Shown piece after piece: positions 1 to 9,446 of a stretch of DNA of 64,000 nucleotides. The stretch is from Pseudarthrobacter sp. SSS035. GTDB lineage: Bacteria > Actinomycetota > Actinomycetes > Actinomycetales > Micrococcaceae. The position numbers and the translations under genes were made by a program. How positions within the stretch are numbered: the stretch's first letter is position 1; each line of letters opens with the position of its first letter. The notes beneath the pieces are model-generated. The model did not search any database. It was not told where the DNA came from and saw only the letters and a program-made list of their open reading frames with translations. Location of the stretch: contig NZ_CP096882.1 of NCBI RefSeq assembly GCF_023273875.1, forward strand, positions 4,969,650 to 5,033,649, read 5' to 3'.

Positions 1-1
1 C

Positions 2-424
2 ATCAATGTCGTCGCACTTCCGCTGTTCACCCTGGCCATAGCCGGTACGAAGCCCTCTGAGACCGGAACGATCCTGATGCTGAGCTGTTTACTGGCGTTC
101 TTCGCCAACGCTGCGTACGCGCCCTTGATGGTCTTCCTGAACGAACGCTACCCGACCGCCATCAGGTCACGGGGCACGGCCATCACCTGGAACACCGGCT
201 TCATGCTCGGCGGACTGCTGCCGACCTTCGTCAATCTGCTCAGCCCGACCGTCGGTGACATCCCGGGCAAACTGGCAATCTTCCTCGTTGCCTCAACGGC
301 TGTCTTCATCGGTGTGGTCCTGATCAGCCCCGAAACCCGCGGTGCCCTGGCGGAGTCGGAGCCGGCTGACAGCACCGCCGTCGTTCACGACGAAGCTTCT
401 CAGAATATGCACCCGCGCTCCTAG
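2..424 (+). CDS. MFS transporter, C-terminal part (cut by window edge)
   Basis: The frame is open from base 2, so the gene starts before the window and only about the last 140 residues are visible. It encodes the final membrane segments of a major facilitator carrier. The segment NERYPTAIRSRGTAITWNTG is identical to the same region of the complete MFS protein at 20282-21679, so the two are close paralogues, most like the metabolite:proton symporters that import aromatic or furanic acids. It ends 53 bp before the SDR gene and probably belongs to the same transcript. The substrate is inferred from neighbours only. Confidence 0.9.
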   Translation: MNVVALPLFTLAIAGTKPSETGTILMLSCLLAFFANAAYAPLMVFLNERYPTAIRSRGTAITWNTGFMLGGLLPTFVNLLSPTVGDIPGKLAIFLVASTAVFIGVVLISPETRGALAESEPADSTAVVHDEASQNMHPRS

Positions 425-468
425 CTCACAGAAACTCCTTGCTCACAGAAAACTCGTAGCTCACAGAA
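424..468 (+). repeat. Three short direct repeats before the SDR gene
   Basis: GCTCACAGAA occurs three times, beginning at 424, 441 and 459, and fills almost the whole gap between the MFS stop and the SDR start. The third copy runs into the AAGGAA ribosome-binding site. The function is unknown. It could be slipped-strand expansion or a regulator site. Confidence 0.7.
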
Positions 469-477
469 GGAATTCAC

Positions 478-1260
478 ATGACTCAGTACGCATCCCCGTA
501 CACCGACCGTACCGTTCTTCTCACCGGCGTCTGCGGGGACATCGGTGCCACATATTTGTCGGCCTTCGTCGCTGCCGGAGCGAACGTGGTGGCCACCGAC
601 CTGCCCGCCCTTAGTGAAGCTGGAAAAGAGCTGGCTATCAACGCCACCCGGAACGGTCCCGGCCGTGCGGTCTTTGCCGACTGTGACATCACCGATGAGA
701 CCGGGGTCCAGCATGCGGTCGATGCCGCGATCAAAGAATTCGGCCAGTTGGACAGCATCGTGAACAACGCCGCCATCTACCGGACTTTGGGTGGCAAACG
801 ACCCCTCGTTGAGCTAACTCAGGCCGATTGGGATCTGGTTCTACGGGTTAATGTCATCGGCTCGTGGCAGGTGATCAAGGCCGCTGCCCCCTATCTGGCC
901 GTCAGCGGTCAGGGGCGAATCGTCAACATTGCTTCGGTGGTTTCTCGCACCGGCGCGCCCGGGTTCGCCCACTATGTAGCGTCGAAAGCCGCGGTTGAAG
1001 GACTCACCCGCTCGGCGGCCAGGGAGCTGGGCGTCGATGGAATCACCGTTAACTCCGTATCTCCCGGATTGGTCGATGACGCTGCGACACGGGAGCTGAA
1101 CACCGATGCATACCTCAAAACTGCCGCTGCCTCCCGGGCCATCCCCCGCGCAATGGTGCCAGAAGACCTAGTTGGCGCGGTGATGTGGCTGGCCGGGCCG
1201 CAATCCGGGTTTGTCACGGGTCAGAATCTTGTAGTCGACGGCGGAGGGGTTTTTGTCTGA
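478..1260 (+). CDS. SDR family NAD(P)-dependent oxidoreductase
   Basis: A 260-residue classical short-chain dehydrogenase that interconverts an alcohol and a carbonyl with NAD(P). The N-terminal nucleotide motif reads TGVCGDIG, followed by the NNAA stretch and the catalytic triad Ser153, Tyr166 and Lys170 (YxxxK). The C-terminal GQNLVVDGG is typical of the family. AGAAGGAA lies 5-12 bases before the ATG. The stop overlaps the aldehyde dehydrogenase start (ATGA), so the pair is probably translationally coupled and may carry out alcohol to aldehyde to acid oxidation. The substrate cannot be read from the sequence. Furfuryl or benzylic alcohols are guesses from context. Confidence 0.9.
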   Translation: MTQYASPYTDRTVLLTGVCGDIGATYLSAFVAAGANVVATDLPALSEAGKELAINATRNGPGRAVFADCDITDETGVQHAVDAAIKEFGQLDSIVNNAAIYRTLGGKRPLVELTQADWDLVLRVNVIGSWQVIKAAAPYLAVSGQGRIVNIASVVSRTGAPGFAHYVASKAAVEGLTRSAARELGVDGITVNSVSPGLVDDAATRELNTDAYLKTAAASRAIPRAMVPEDLVGAVMWLAGPQSGFVTGQNLVVDGGGVFV

Positions 1261-2642
1261 TGATGGCCACGGAGTTCCAGCCAATCAATCCGACCACGCT
1301 TGCCCCACTGCCGGTCCTCCGCTCTGCGGACCTGGCCGACGTCGACGAAGCCGTTGCGGCAGTCACGCAGGGCATGACTGGGACCTGGCCCCGGGACAAC
1401 AAATTGCGGGCGGCCGTAATGCAGCGTTGGGCGGACCTGCTGGAGCGCGAGTCCGATGAGCTGTGTGCGGACCTGGTTAACGAGTGCGGCAAAACCGTCG
1501 CTGAGGCGAGGATCGAGATCGCCGGTGCGGCCGACTCGCTCCGGTTCAACGCCGGACTTGCCCGGCTTCCGCTTGGTCGTGCGGGAAGCCTCTCTGATGG
1601 CTCGGAGGCGCATCTGGTTCGAGAGCCCGTGGGTCCCACAGTCTTCATCACTCCATGGAACTGGCCTGTCCTGTTGCTCCTGCGCGATCTTGCACCAGCG
1701 TTTGCAGCGGGGGTCACCGCGATCGTCAAGCCGTCCTCACAAACGGCACATGTGACGTCCCGGGTGCTTGAACTCGGCCATCGGGCCGGTGTTCCGCGCG
1801 ATGTCCTCGTCCTCGTCATCGGCGAATCCGATGTCGGTTCTGCGCTCGTACGTCACCCGGGCACACGGGCGGTCGCGATTACTGGGTCAACGGCCGCTGG
1901 CCAGGCAGTTATGCGCGACGCCGCCGAGACCATGACCCGGCCGCTGCTCGAGCTCGGCGGCAAGGCCACCATGGTGATCCTTCCCGACGCCGATTTAACG
2001 ACCGCGTTGGAGCGGGCGGCACGTGCGTCCATTACTACGAGCGGCCAGATGTGCATGGCCTGTACCCGGGTTCTGGTCCACCAGGACCAGGCTTCACAGG
2101 CCGAGGAGTTTCTGCGGAGCATCCTCGGCACGCTTCGTCCTGGAGACCCGCGGACAGCGGGAGCCCATCTCGGTCCGCTCATATCTGCCGCTGCCCTCGA
2201 AAAGGTGTCCGGGTTCGTGGACCTTGCGCGCCGGGCCGGACGCGTGGTGGTGGGCGGCGACATCGTGCATCCTGAAGGACTTGACGGCCACTTCCTCTCG
2301 CCGGCGCTCGTGACTGATCTTGAGCTGGCCTCGCCGGTCATTCAGGAAGACATCTTCGGCCCGGTCCTCTCCTTGGAGACATTTGCCGATGAATCCGACG
2401 CGGTGGCGCTTGCCAACGGCACGCCCTTCGGCCTCGCGGCCGCGGTCTGGACCTCAGACCTTTCCCGAGGCCTCAGCCTGGCGCGCGGGATCAAGGCTGG
2501 CACCGTGTGGGTGAATGGTTACAACCATTCCTACGCGGAAATGCCTTCAGGGGGAGTGCGCATGTCGGGGCTTGGGCGAACCCGAGGCGTCGAAGGCATT
2601 GAGCAGTTCACCGAGCTTAAGCACATTCATTTCTCACTGTGA
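1260..2642 (+). CDS. Aldehyde dehydrogenase
   Basis: A 460-residue NAD(P)-dependent aldehyde dehydrogenase oxidising an aldehyde to its acid. It has PWNWP near residue 130, the catalytic Glu231 in ELGGK, the nucleophile Cys265 in GQMC, and EDIFGPV toward the C-terminus. The ATG at 1260 overlaps the SDR stop, and a second in-frame ATG follows at 1263. In-frame codons upstream belong to the SDR gene. It sits between the SDR and a VanA-type oxygenase, which fits a vanillin-like or furanic aldehyde substrate. A degenerate fragment matching its C-terminal half lies at 11193-11374. Confidence 0.93.
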   Translation: MMATEFQPINPTTLAPLPVLRSADLADVDEAVAAVTQGMTGTWPRDNKLRAAVMQRWADLLERESDELCADLVNECGKTVAEARIEIAGAADSLRFNAGLARLPLGRAGSLSDGSEAHLVREPVGPTVFITPWNWPVLLLLRDLAPAFAAGVTAIVKPSSQTAHVTSRVLELGHRAGVPRDVLVLVIGESDVGSALVRHPGTRAVAITGSTAAGQAVMRDAAETMTRPLLELGGKATMVILPDADLTTALERAARASITTSGQMCMACTRVLVHQDQASQAEEFLRSILGTLRPGDPRTAGAHLGPLISAAALEKVSGFVDLARRAGRVVVGGDIVHPEGLDGHFLSPALVTDLELASPVIQEDIFGPVLSLETFADESDAVALANGTPFGLAAAVWTSDLSRGLSLARGIKAGTVWVNGYNHSYAEMPSGGVRMSGLGRTRGVEGIEQFTELKHIHFSL

Positions 2643-2715
2643 GCCGACGATTTTGGAGGCGTTCGCAAGCCGGTATGAGCCGGCGAGGGAAAGCCAACAA
2701 TCAGAAGGAAAGACG

Positions 2716-3810
2716 ATGACTGCTACCGGATCAAAGACTTCAACAACGAATAAGACGCTGGGCCACCCTCTGAATGCCTGGTACGTCGCGGCCTGGGACC
2801 ATGAGGTGACCCGCCAGCCGATATCGCGCAAGATCGCCAACCGTCCGCTGGCGCTGTACCGCACAGAAGACGGCAGGGCAGTCGCTCTTGCCGACGCCTG
2901 CTGGCACCGGCTGGCACCGCTGTCCATGGGGAAGCTGGTTGGCAGGGAAGGGATTCAGTGTCCCTATCACGGCATCGTCTACAATTCTGCGGGACGCTGC
3001 GTATCCATGCCGGCCCAGGAAACCATCAATCCCAGCGCCACGGTGCCCTCGTTTCCGGTCGTGGAGCGTCACCGGTATGTGTGGGTTTGGCTTGGCGATC
3101 CGGCACTGGCCGACCCGGACCAGGTACCGGACATGCACCAGATGGATCATCCGGACTGGGCCGGCGATGGCCTGACAATTTCGCTGAAGTGCAATTACCA
3201 GCTGGTCCTGGATAACCTGATGGACCTCACACATGAGGAGTTCATCCACACGTCCAGCATCGGCATGGACAACATGAGCGCTGCGGGCTTCGATGTATCC
3301 CACGAGGAGAATACGGTCACACTGAGCCGCTGGATGCGGAACATCGATCCGCCGCCCTTCTATCTGAAGAACATGCGGGACAAGTTTCCCGGGTTTGAGG
3401 GCAAGGTCGATCGCTGGCAGATCATCCGATTCGAATCACCTTCGACGCTGTGCATCGACGTCGGAGTAGCCAAAGCCGGCACCGGAGCGCCGGAGGGAGA
3501 CCGCAGCCAGGGCGTAAACCTCTACGTCATGAATACCATCTCCCCGGAGACGGACCGGACGTGCCACTACTTCTGGGGATTCATGCGCAATTACCGTCTT
3601 GAAAGCCAGTTGATCACCACCCAGATTCGCCAGAGCATCGACCATGTCTTCGGTGAGGATCAGGTGGTTTTGGAGGCCCAGCAGGTCGCGATCGACGCCA
3701 ATCCGGACTATGAGTTCTACAACCTCAACATTGATGCCGGCGGCATGTGGGTCCGGCGACTGATCGAACGCCAGTTGGAGGCAGAAGGACGTCTCGTGCC
3801 GACCGTCTAG
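2716..3810 (+). CDS. vanA: Rieske non-heme iron oxygenase, VanA-like aromatic O-demethylase
   Basis: A 364-residue oxygenase component. The Rieske [2Fe-2S] ligands are Cys62-x-His64 and Cys82-x2-His85. The mononuclear iron site is in the segment DNLMDLTHEEFIH (D..H....H pattern). Length and layout match vanillate monooxygenase VanA, which O-demethylates vanillate to protocatechuate and formaldehyde in the cytosol. The chosen ATG follows AGAAGGAAAG. The longer open frame from 2515 overlaps the ALDH gene. The VanB-type reductase gene starts 47 bp downstream, forming the expected two-component system. Other methoxylated aromatics are possible substrates. Confidence 0.88.
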   Translation: MTATGSKTSTTNKTLGHPLNAWYVAAWDHEVTRQPISRKIANRPLALYRTEDGRAVALADACWHRLAPLSMGKLVGREGIQCPYHGIVYNSAGRCVSMPAQETINPSATVPSFPVVERHRYVWVWLGDPALADPDQVPDMHQMDHPDWAGDGLTISLKCNYQLVLDNLMDLTHEEFIHTSSIGMDNMSAAGFDVSHEENTVTLSRWMRNIDPPPFYLKNMRDKFPGFEGKVDRWQIIRFESPSTLCIDVGVAKAGTGAPEGDRSQGVNLYVMNTISPETDRTCHYFWGFMRNYRLESQLITTQIRQSIDHVFGEDQVVLEAQQVAIDANPDYEFYNLNIDAGGMWVRRLIERQLEAEGRLVPTV

Positions 3811-3857
3811 GACGTCGTGCATATGTCATCACAGGAAGCTCAGGCAGGTAAGAAAAC

Positions 3858-4862
3858 ATGGCATCAACAAACAATGAGGTCTGGCAGGTGGGGACCGTCG
3901 TAGAGACCCGGCGTATCGCCACCGATATTCAACGGATCATACTAGAGCCGTCCCGGCCAAAGAAGGCCGATCCTGGTTCGCATTTAGACGTGATGGTCAC
4001 CATCGGCGGAGAAGAGCGCAAGCGATCCTATTCCGTCGTGGAATCCGAGCCGAACGGCCAACGATTAGCTATAAGCGTCCTTAAGGCTCCGCAGTCGCGC
4101 GGTGGCTCCCTCTTTATGCACGACCTGAAAGTTGGTGACTCCCTCGAGATCACGCAGCCGCTGCAGAACTTCCCGCTGCGGGTCGGTGCCAGGCACTACT
4201 TGTTACTTGCAGGCGGCATCGGAGTCACGGCCGTCGTGAACATGGCGCGGGTGCTGAAAAACCTGAAGGCGAATTACACTTTCGTTTATGCCGGCCGCAA
4301 CCGCGCGGCTATGGCGTACCTGTCAGACCTGCAGGAACTTCATGGTGAGAACCTGGTGGTCCATGTGGATGACGAGGGGACATCGCTCAGGGTCGAGGAG
4401 CTGGTCGACAGCGCGCACATGGATACGGAACTGTATATGTGCGGGCCGATCCGGCTGATAAACGTCGTCCGGCGAGCGTGGATCGAGCGCGAGCTGAACT
4501 TTACTAACCTGCGCTACGAAACTTTCGGCAACAGCGGCTGGTATGACCCGGAGGAGTTCATCGTCCGGATCCCCGGGCTGGGTGTCGAGACCAAGGTCGG
4601 CAAGGACCAGTCAATGCTAGAAGCCTTGGAAGCGGCGGGCGTTGAAATGATGTCCGACTGCCGCAAGGGGGAGTGCGGGCTCTGTGAGGTCACGATAGTT
4701 GAGCTCGATGGAGCCATTGACCACCGCGATGTCTTTTACAGTGAACGCCAGCAGCAGGCCACGAAGAAAATATGCTGTTGCGTTTCCCGTGCGATTCCTC
4801 CAAAATCAGGTGCGAGCGCTTCAATTGGCGGCCTGGCAGTCGTTACCATCAGCGTGTCCTAG
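3858..4862 (+). CDS. vanB: VanB-like oxygenase reductase (FMN/NAD + plant-type 2Fe-2S)
   Basis: A 334-residue electron-transfer partner for the VanA-type oxygenase. The N-terminal flavin domain carries RSYS, the nucleotide domain has LLLAGGIGVT near residue 116 and MCGPIRL, and the C-terminal ferredoxin domain has CRKGECGLC with a later Cys in ICCCVSRA. It passes electrons from NAD(P)H to the Rieske centre. AGGTAAG precedes the ATG. The last 25 residues after CVSRA are not recognisably family-like. They may be natural variation or an old frameshift near the end, since all visible cluster cysteines come before them. Confidence 0.88.
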   Translation: MASTNNEVWQVGTVVETRRIATDIQRIILEPSRPKKADPGSHLDVMVTIGGEERKRSYSVVESEPNGQRLAISVLKAPQSRGGSLFMHDLKVGDSLEITQPLQNFPLRVGARHYLLLAGGIGVTAVVNMARVLKNLKANYTFVYAGRNRAAMAYLSDLQELHGENLVVHVDDEGTSLRVEELVDSAHMDTELYMCGPIRLINVVRRAWIERELNFTNLRYETFGNSGWYDPEEFIVRIPGLGVETKVGKDQSMLEALEAAGVEMMSDCRKGECGLCEVTIVELDGAIDHRDVFYSERQQQATKKICCCVSRAIPPKSGASASIGGLAVVTISVS

Positions 4863-5237
4863 GACTGGTATCAACAAATCGGGCCGGGCAGTCAGGCCGG
4901 GCAGTGCCTGTATATAGCGACTGATGATGGCGGATCCAGTGAGAGCTGTAGTTGATTACACAGTTGACAGAGCTCTGGAGGGCAGTCGCTGTTCGGCACG
5001 GCGGATAAGCTGGCGCTGCTGGCGGGCATGGCACTGGTGAACACAGCCTTGGCGGCTCTCGCGGGCGTGCTGAAACTTTGGAGGCACCGGGCCGTTGTTA
5101 GAACAGCCGCTGCCACGGACCTCACTGCCCAGGTACAGACGGAGGAACGCCGGTCCGTTGCCCCGGACGGCGCCACAGGCTTGCACACCATTAGACCTGA
5201 CATGAACCCATAGCAGGCGCTCCCTAAGGCAGGACCA
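4863..5237. other. Intergenic stretch, no gene recognised
   Basis: This 375-bp gap between vanB and the moeA remnant holds only antisense frames without family resemblance. It begins with a doubled GGCCGGGCAGT. It may contain the unrecognisable 5' third of the decayed moeA gene. Confidence 0.5.
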
Positions 5238-6136
5238 TGCACAGTCACCCGCAGCGGGGCAGACGCCGTCGTCCCCAAGGAGCGGGCGGTCCCCGCAGTC
5301 TTTCCGGCGCCCGGCACAGAGGCAACAGTGCAGCTGCCGTCCACGCCGGCCGGGACGTTTATCCGGTAGGCCGGCAGCGACATCCGTGCGGGAGAAACGG
5401 CCCTGGCTGCCGGCACACATCTGGGTCCCGGGCAGCTGGGGCTCGTCGCCGCGCTTGGCCTGCCTGACGTGCTGGTGCACCGCCGGCTGACGGTCCTGCT
5501 TGTCACAACCGGAGATGAAGTGGTGGCACCGGGTGGATCCTTGGACGACGAAAAGATCTACGACGCAAGCTGGAAACCTCCCTGCGGCAGGCCGGGCCGG
5601 CCGTGATCAGGGCCGGCATCTCAACTGATGACCCCGAGGCCCTCCGCCGCCTGCTGCGAAGCCACTCCGGGGTGGACCTCATCGTCACCACCGGGAAAGT
5701 GAGCAAGGGAGCCTACGAAGTGGTCCGCCAGGCGGTGGACGGCCAAATGTGGTCTTCGCCCACGGGGCCATGCAGCCCGCCCGGTCCGCAGGGAATCGGA
5801 AGGTTCGACGGTGTGCCCCTCCTGGGATTTCCCGGCAACCCTGTCAGCTGCCTGGTGTCGTTCGAGATGTTCCTGCGCCCTGTCCTCAGCGATCTGTTCG
5901 GCTCACCGGTACCCAGGGCCGTGGTGCGCGGCCGGCTCCTGCAACCCCTGACATCGCCAGCGGGAAAACATCAGGTGCGGCGCGGGACCCTTTTGCCCGA
6001 CGGCGCGGTTTGGCTGGAGGGAGGCGAAGGATCCCATCTGATCAGGGCGCTGGCGCAATCCAATGCCCTGGTGCAGGTGCCTGAAGGTGTCTCCGCACTC
6101 GATGAGGGCGCCGAAGTGGAAGTATGGATGCTGTGA
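5238..6136 (+). pseudogene. moeA: Molybdopterin molybdenumtransferase MoeA, multiply frameshifted
   Basis: Fragments of MoeA lie in several frames. They include ADAVVPKERAV, then VQLPSTPAGTFIR followed by an in-frame stop, then AGSDIRAGETALAAGTHLG, VLLVTTGDEVVAPGG, and a longer C-terminal piece from 5603 with VTTGKVSKGAYEVVRQA, LLGFPGNPVSCLVS and the EVEVWML end. MoeA inserts molybdate into adenylated molybdopterin. The stops and frame changes make a functional product unlikely. The N-terminal third is not identifiable. The 3' end overlaps moaC, the usual tight packing of a Moco operon. Confidence 0.85.
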
Positions 6137-6618
6137 CAGCACAAAACGACCCTGCCGCACTGACGCACCTGCGCAACGACGGTACCGCCCAGATGGTGGA
6201 CGTCTCAGGAAAATCCGAAACCACGCGGGAGGCGACAGCCACCGCGACCGTCCGCAGCACCCGGGAGGTGCTGGCGTTGCTTGGCGCCGGCGGGCTGCCC
6301 AAGGGCGACGCCCTGGCCGTTGCGCGGGTAGCCGGCATCATGGCGGCCAAGAAAACCCCTGACCTCATTCCACTGTGCCATCCGCTGCCGATTTCGAAGG
6401 TGACAGTGGACTTCGAGCTAGGCCCCGAGACCGTGCACGTCCTCGCCACCGTCAAGACCAGGGGAGTTACCGGCGTCGAGATGGAGGCCCTGACGGCGGC
6501 TTCCGTCGCCGCCCTAAGCGTGTACGACATGATCAAGGCTGTGGACAAGCACGCCGTGCTGACCGACATCAAGGTCCTGGCTAAACGCGGCGGCAAGAGC
6601 GGGGACTGGACACTGTAA
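6124..6618 (+). CDS. moaC: Cyclic pyranopterin monophosphate synthase MoaC
   Basis: A 164-residue intact protein with the conserved MVDVSGK start region, LIPLCHPLPIS, and GVEMEALTAASVAALSVYDM containing the active-site Glu and Met segment, plus KAVDKHAVLTDIKVLAKRGG. MoaC converts the MoaA product to cyclic pyranopterin monophosphate, the second half of the first step of Moco synthesis. It is the only undamaged member of this local Moco cluster: moeA before it and mog and moaE after it are broken. With the intact moaA, moaD and moaE at 23-25 kb it would complete the route to molybdopterin. Confidence 0.96.
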   Translation: MDAVTAQNDPAALTHLRNDGTAQMVDVSGKSETTREATATATVRSTREVLALLGAGGLPKGDALAVARVAGIMAAKKTPDLIPLCHPLPISKVTVDFELGPETVHVLATVKTRGVTGVEMEALTAASVAALSVYDMIKAVDKHAVLTDIKVLAKRGGKSGDWTL

Positions 6619-6620
6619 GC

Positions 6621-7128
6621 ATGGCAGGAGTACCGTACGTCCGCGGGGAGGCGCAGGGGAGGAAGGCCGGCGTGGTCATTGCCTCGACCCGAGCAGCCGG
6701 TCTCTACCAGGACGAGACCGGGGCCGTCATCATCGACTGGCCCACCGATCACGGTTTTGACGCTTTCCCCGCCATGGTGGTTCCTGACGGAGAGCCCGGT
6801 AGGCGTCGCCATCTGGGCCCTGCTCACCCAGCAACCCGCCGTCGTCATCACCAGCGGCGGGACAGGGCTCAGCCACCACGACCGGACGCCCGAAATGACG
6901 CTCCCCCTGCTGGACCGGGAAATTCCAGGCATAATGGCAGGCATCCGGCAGGCGGGCATCGCCAAGGCACCGCTGGGGATGCTGAGCCGCGGGCACGCGG
7001 GCGCCGCCGTCAAAGCCTTCATCGTTAATCTGCCCGGATCACCCAAGGGCTTCATGGACGGGCTGTCCGTGCTGGATCCGGTGATCGGGCATCTCTGTGA
7101 CCAGCTGGAGGGCGGACATGGGCACTGA
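6621..7128 (+). pseudogene. mog: MogA/MoaB molybdopterin adenylyltransferase, single frameshift
   Basis: Two frames together give a full MogA/MoaB-type protein. 6621 to about 6800 encodes GVVIASTRAAGLYQDETGAV and ends in VVPDGEP. The other frame continues with VGVAIWALLTQQPAVVITSG, then GTGLSHHDRTPE and LPGSPKG to the stop at 7128. The break lies near 6795-6800 and needs a one-base change. The enzyme adenylates molybdopterin before MoeA acts. One frameshift alone could be a sequencing error, but both neighbours carry several lesions. Confidence 0.85.
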
Positions 7129-7134
7129 AGAGGC

Positions 7135-7690
7135 ATGACAGAGCAGGGAACAGCAGTACAGCGCGCTGAAAGGCGATCCACGCGGAGGCGGCTTCGGTAC
7201 AGGCGTTCGACGTGGTACACGCCGTGCTGAGCGAGGAACCCATCTCCGTCGGTGTGGCGATCGCCGCCGTCGAGTCCGAAACCTCCGGTGGGTGGTCCGC
7301 TTCGGCGGCGTGGTGCGGAACCACGACGGCGGCCAGAGCGTCGAGCGGCTGAATTACACCGCGCATCCAACGGCGCACCGGGTCCTAGCCGACGTCGTGG
7401 CCAAACTCGTGGCCGAGCATTCCGGCGATGACAGGGCAGAACCGGACACTCCTGTCCCTATCTGGGCCGCGCGCCGGGTGGGCGCCTTGAAGACTGGCGA
7501 TCATGCCCTGGTCTGCGCCGTGGCCGCCGCGCACCGCGGACAGGCGTTGGCCGTGTGCTCGGAACTGGTGGACCGGATCAACGAACAGGCTCCCATCTGG
7601 AAGGAACAGTTCTTCACGACGGCACCGTGGAATGGTCGGGGCCGGAGATTAAGGGTCGGGGCCGGAGCTCGGCCCGGACCGAATACTTGA
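7135..7690 (+). pseudogene. moaE: Molybdopterin synthase large subunit MoaE, frameshifted copy
   Basis: The central body from 7292 is clearly MoaE: VRFGGVVRNHDGG, LNYTAHPTAHRVL, AARRVGALKTGDHALV, AAHRGQA and the active-site segment PIWKEQFF. The N-terminal part (FDVVHAVLSEEPISV) lies in another frame, and after EQFF the expected DGTVEWSGPEIKG is again shifted. It therefore has at least two frameshifts. An intact moaE is present at 24800-25273, so this copy is dispensable. Confidence 0.88.
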
Positions 7691-7764
7691 CCCTTCCGTC
7701 GCATTAACCTTTAGAGTCGCTGTGTCGGGCCGGAAACGACTGCCATGGACGGACAGGGGCAAAG

Positions 7765-8133
7765 GTGGACTGGTCAATCCAGGAAATCGCGAAGATTGTC
7801 GGCACGACCAGCCGCATGCTGCGCCACTATGACGACATCGGGCTTCTCAAGCCCTCCCGACTGGCCAGAACGGGTACCGGTATTACGACTCTGCTGCCCT
7901 CGTGCAGCTGCAGCGGATCCTCCTCCTGCGCGGACTCGGACTCGGACTCCCGGCGCCTTCTGAGGCGCGAAACCGATGCCGTCCGCGCCCTCGGCTCGAG
8001 TGGCTGCGGCAGGAGGAGGCGCGGCTTGCACGGCATGCTGCCTCTTTCTCAGAGCAGCAAGGTCGTTGCGACACAAAGACCTGACCGAGGGTTTGATGCG
8101 GCCCATGCTATTCAGCCATCACGGAGACGGTAA
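7765..8133 (+). pseudogene. MerR-family regulator, frameshifted
   Basis: The first 37 codons encode a typical MerR DNA-binding start: SIQEIAKIVGTTSRMLRHYD and DIGLLKPSRL. The continuation NGYRYYDSAALVQLQRILLL and GLGLGLPAPSEAR is in another frame, followed by LEWLRQEEARLARHAASFSE and then DLTEGLMRPM after a further shift. It was probably a TipA-like activator. With at least two breaks it is a pseudogene at the end of the decayed Moco cluster. Confidence 0.82.
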
Positions 8134-8254
8134 GGATAGTGCCTGGCGACGCTAAGACCTAGCAAGGTTGTCAGTTGTGCAGGTGGCTCGAAATGTCCGT
8201 AGTTGACAAAGCAGGCAGTTTTGACGACCGCGGACAAGACCAGCTTGCCAAGGA

Positions 8255-8563
8255 CTAGTGGGTGTTGGTCTGCGCGTCCTCGATGACGTCATACAAGGCA
8301 GTCCGGTGGTCTACCTTCTGCAGCTCGTCGAGCCTTGCGCGCGTGGAGAGAAAGGCGGGATCCTCATGCCAAGCCGCCCAGTCCCGCTGGCTTCTCCAGG
8401 TCCCGATGATGACCCGAGTGTCGCGTGCGTCAGCAGGGGAGAGCAACTGACCGGAGATCCAGCCCTCCCTGTCGTGGGCTGATCTGAAGCGTTCTCGGAT
8501 CAGTTGGTCCCACTCTTCCGCTGAGTCCGAATGGAGCTGCATGGTGCTGACGACGGTAATCAT
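8255..8563 (-). CDS. Antibiotic-biosynthesis-monooxygenase (ABM) domain protein
   Basis: A 102-residue single-domain protein of the ferredoxin-like ABM fold: MITVVSTMQLHSDSAEEWDQ at the start, REGWISGQLLSPAD and TWRSQRDWAAWHEDPAF in the middle. Members are small dimeric cytosolic oxygenases or heme and quinone-related enzymes. Many are uncharacterised, so no substrate is proposed. A very strong GAGGAGG sits 5 bases before the ATG. It stands alone between decayed sequence and looks intact. Confidence 0.75.
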   Translation of the reverse strand: MITVVSTMQLHSDSAEEWDQLIRERFRSAHDREGWISGQLLSPADARDTRVIIGTWRSQRDWAAWHEDPAFLSTRARLDELQKVDHRTALYDVIEDAQTNTH

Positions 8564-9182
8564 GGAACCTCCTCGAAGGATCGGCTATCCGAGTGCAGTG
8601 TGGACAGGTTCTCAGGTTAGATGCTGGCCGTCAACGGGATGGTGCTGCTGCACTCCCAGGTCGGATGGCACGGCCATCACAAAAGCCGCCCAGCGCAGCG
8701 CGATAAACTCGGCCGCGGAGCTGAGCGGTCTCCTCGTGGTGCCGGCGTTGGTCGAGTCGATCGGACTGGAGAGCCAGGCTCAGCTCGCCGAGAACCCCGA
8801 GTCCGTAGAGGCTGACACCCAGTGTTTGGAGTGGAAAGCCAGGAATGGCTACCGGGCAGGGTTCGGTTACGTGCTCGGCCCTCCGTTGCATCCTCTGGGC
8901 TGGCCCGCGTGGATCATCGAGGCAGCAACAGCAGATACCCCTGCAGATGAAGGTAACCCACCCTAGTTCCCACGACAATTGACCAGAACCCGTTGAGGGC
9001 GCAGGACAAACCAAGGCTGTTTGCGACAGGAAGACTCCAAGGAGTTCGTGCACCCTTCGTGGCCTCACTCCACTGAGGCATTTCAGTACTCCATACGGCC
9101 TGAAGACCCCTCAATTGACCGTTCTGACCGCTACCTTGACGTAATCCGCTGTCGGGCCTGGAACTCATGAGCTAGACACGTT
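8564..9182. other. Non-coding or decayed stretch
   Basis: The region is open in several frames on both strands, as expected for GC-rich DNA, but no frame has a credible start, a ribosome-binding site or a family motif. It is probably decayed accessory DNA next to the IS3 remnant. Confidence 0.5.
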
Positions 9183-9446
9183 TTGGGGTTGCCTGAAAAC
9201 CGTGGACAGTTGATCAGGCGGCGTGTGCCAACTGAGATCTATTTGTGGTGAGGAATCGTTCGTGTTCACGGGTGTGGTGTAGCCCAGGGCTGAGTGCAGC
9301 CGGGCACGGTTATAGAACTCCTCGATCCAGCGCCCGTTGCCTGGATCGCTGCCTGCCTGGTTGCACGGCGGCGCCGGTCATAGAACTCGGTCTTCAAGGT
9401 GGACCAGAACGATTCCTGCATCGCCTTGAGGGGTCGCGCGGATTGG
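9183..9446 (-). pseudogene. IS3-family transposase (orfB) C-terminal remnant
   Basis: The reverse complement encodes ESFWSTLKTEFYDRR, then RWIEEFYNRARLHSALGYTT followed by PVN. This is the characteristic end of IS3-family integrase-core transposases (second half of the DDE domain). A small break separates the two parts, and no N-terminal portion is present. It marks an old insertion-sequence event in the decaying zone. Confidence 0.85.

Noticed and set aside
8541..8966. 141-codon plus-strand frame
   Set aside because: Starts inside the ABM gene leader, has no family motif, and both strands are equally open here.
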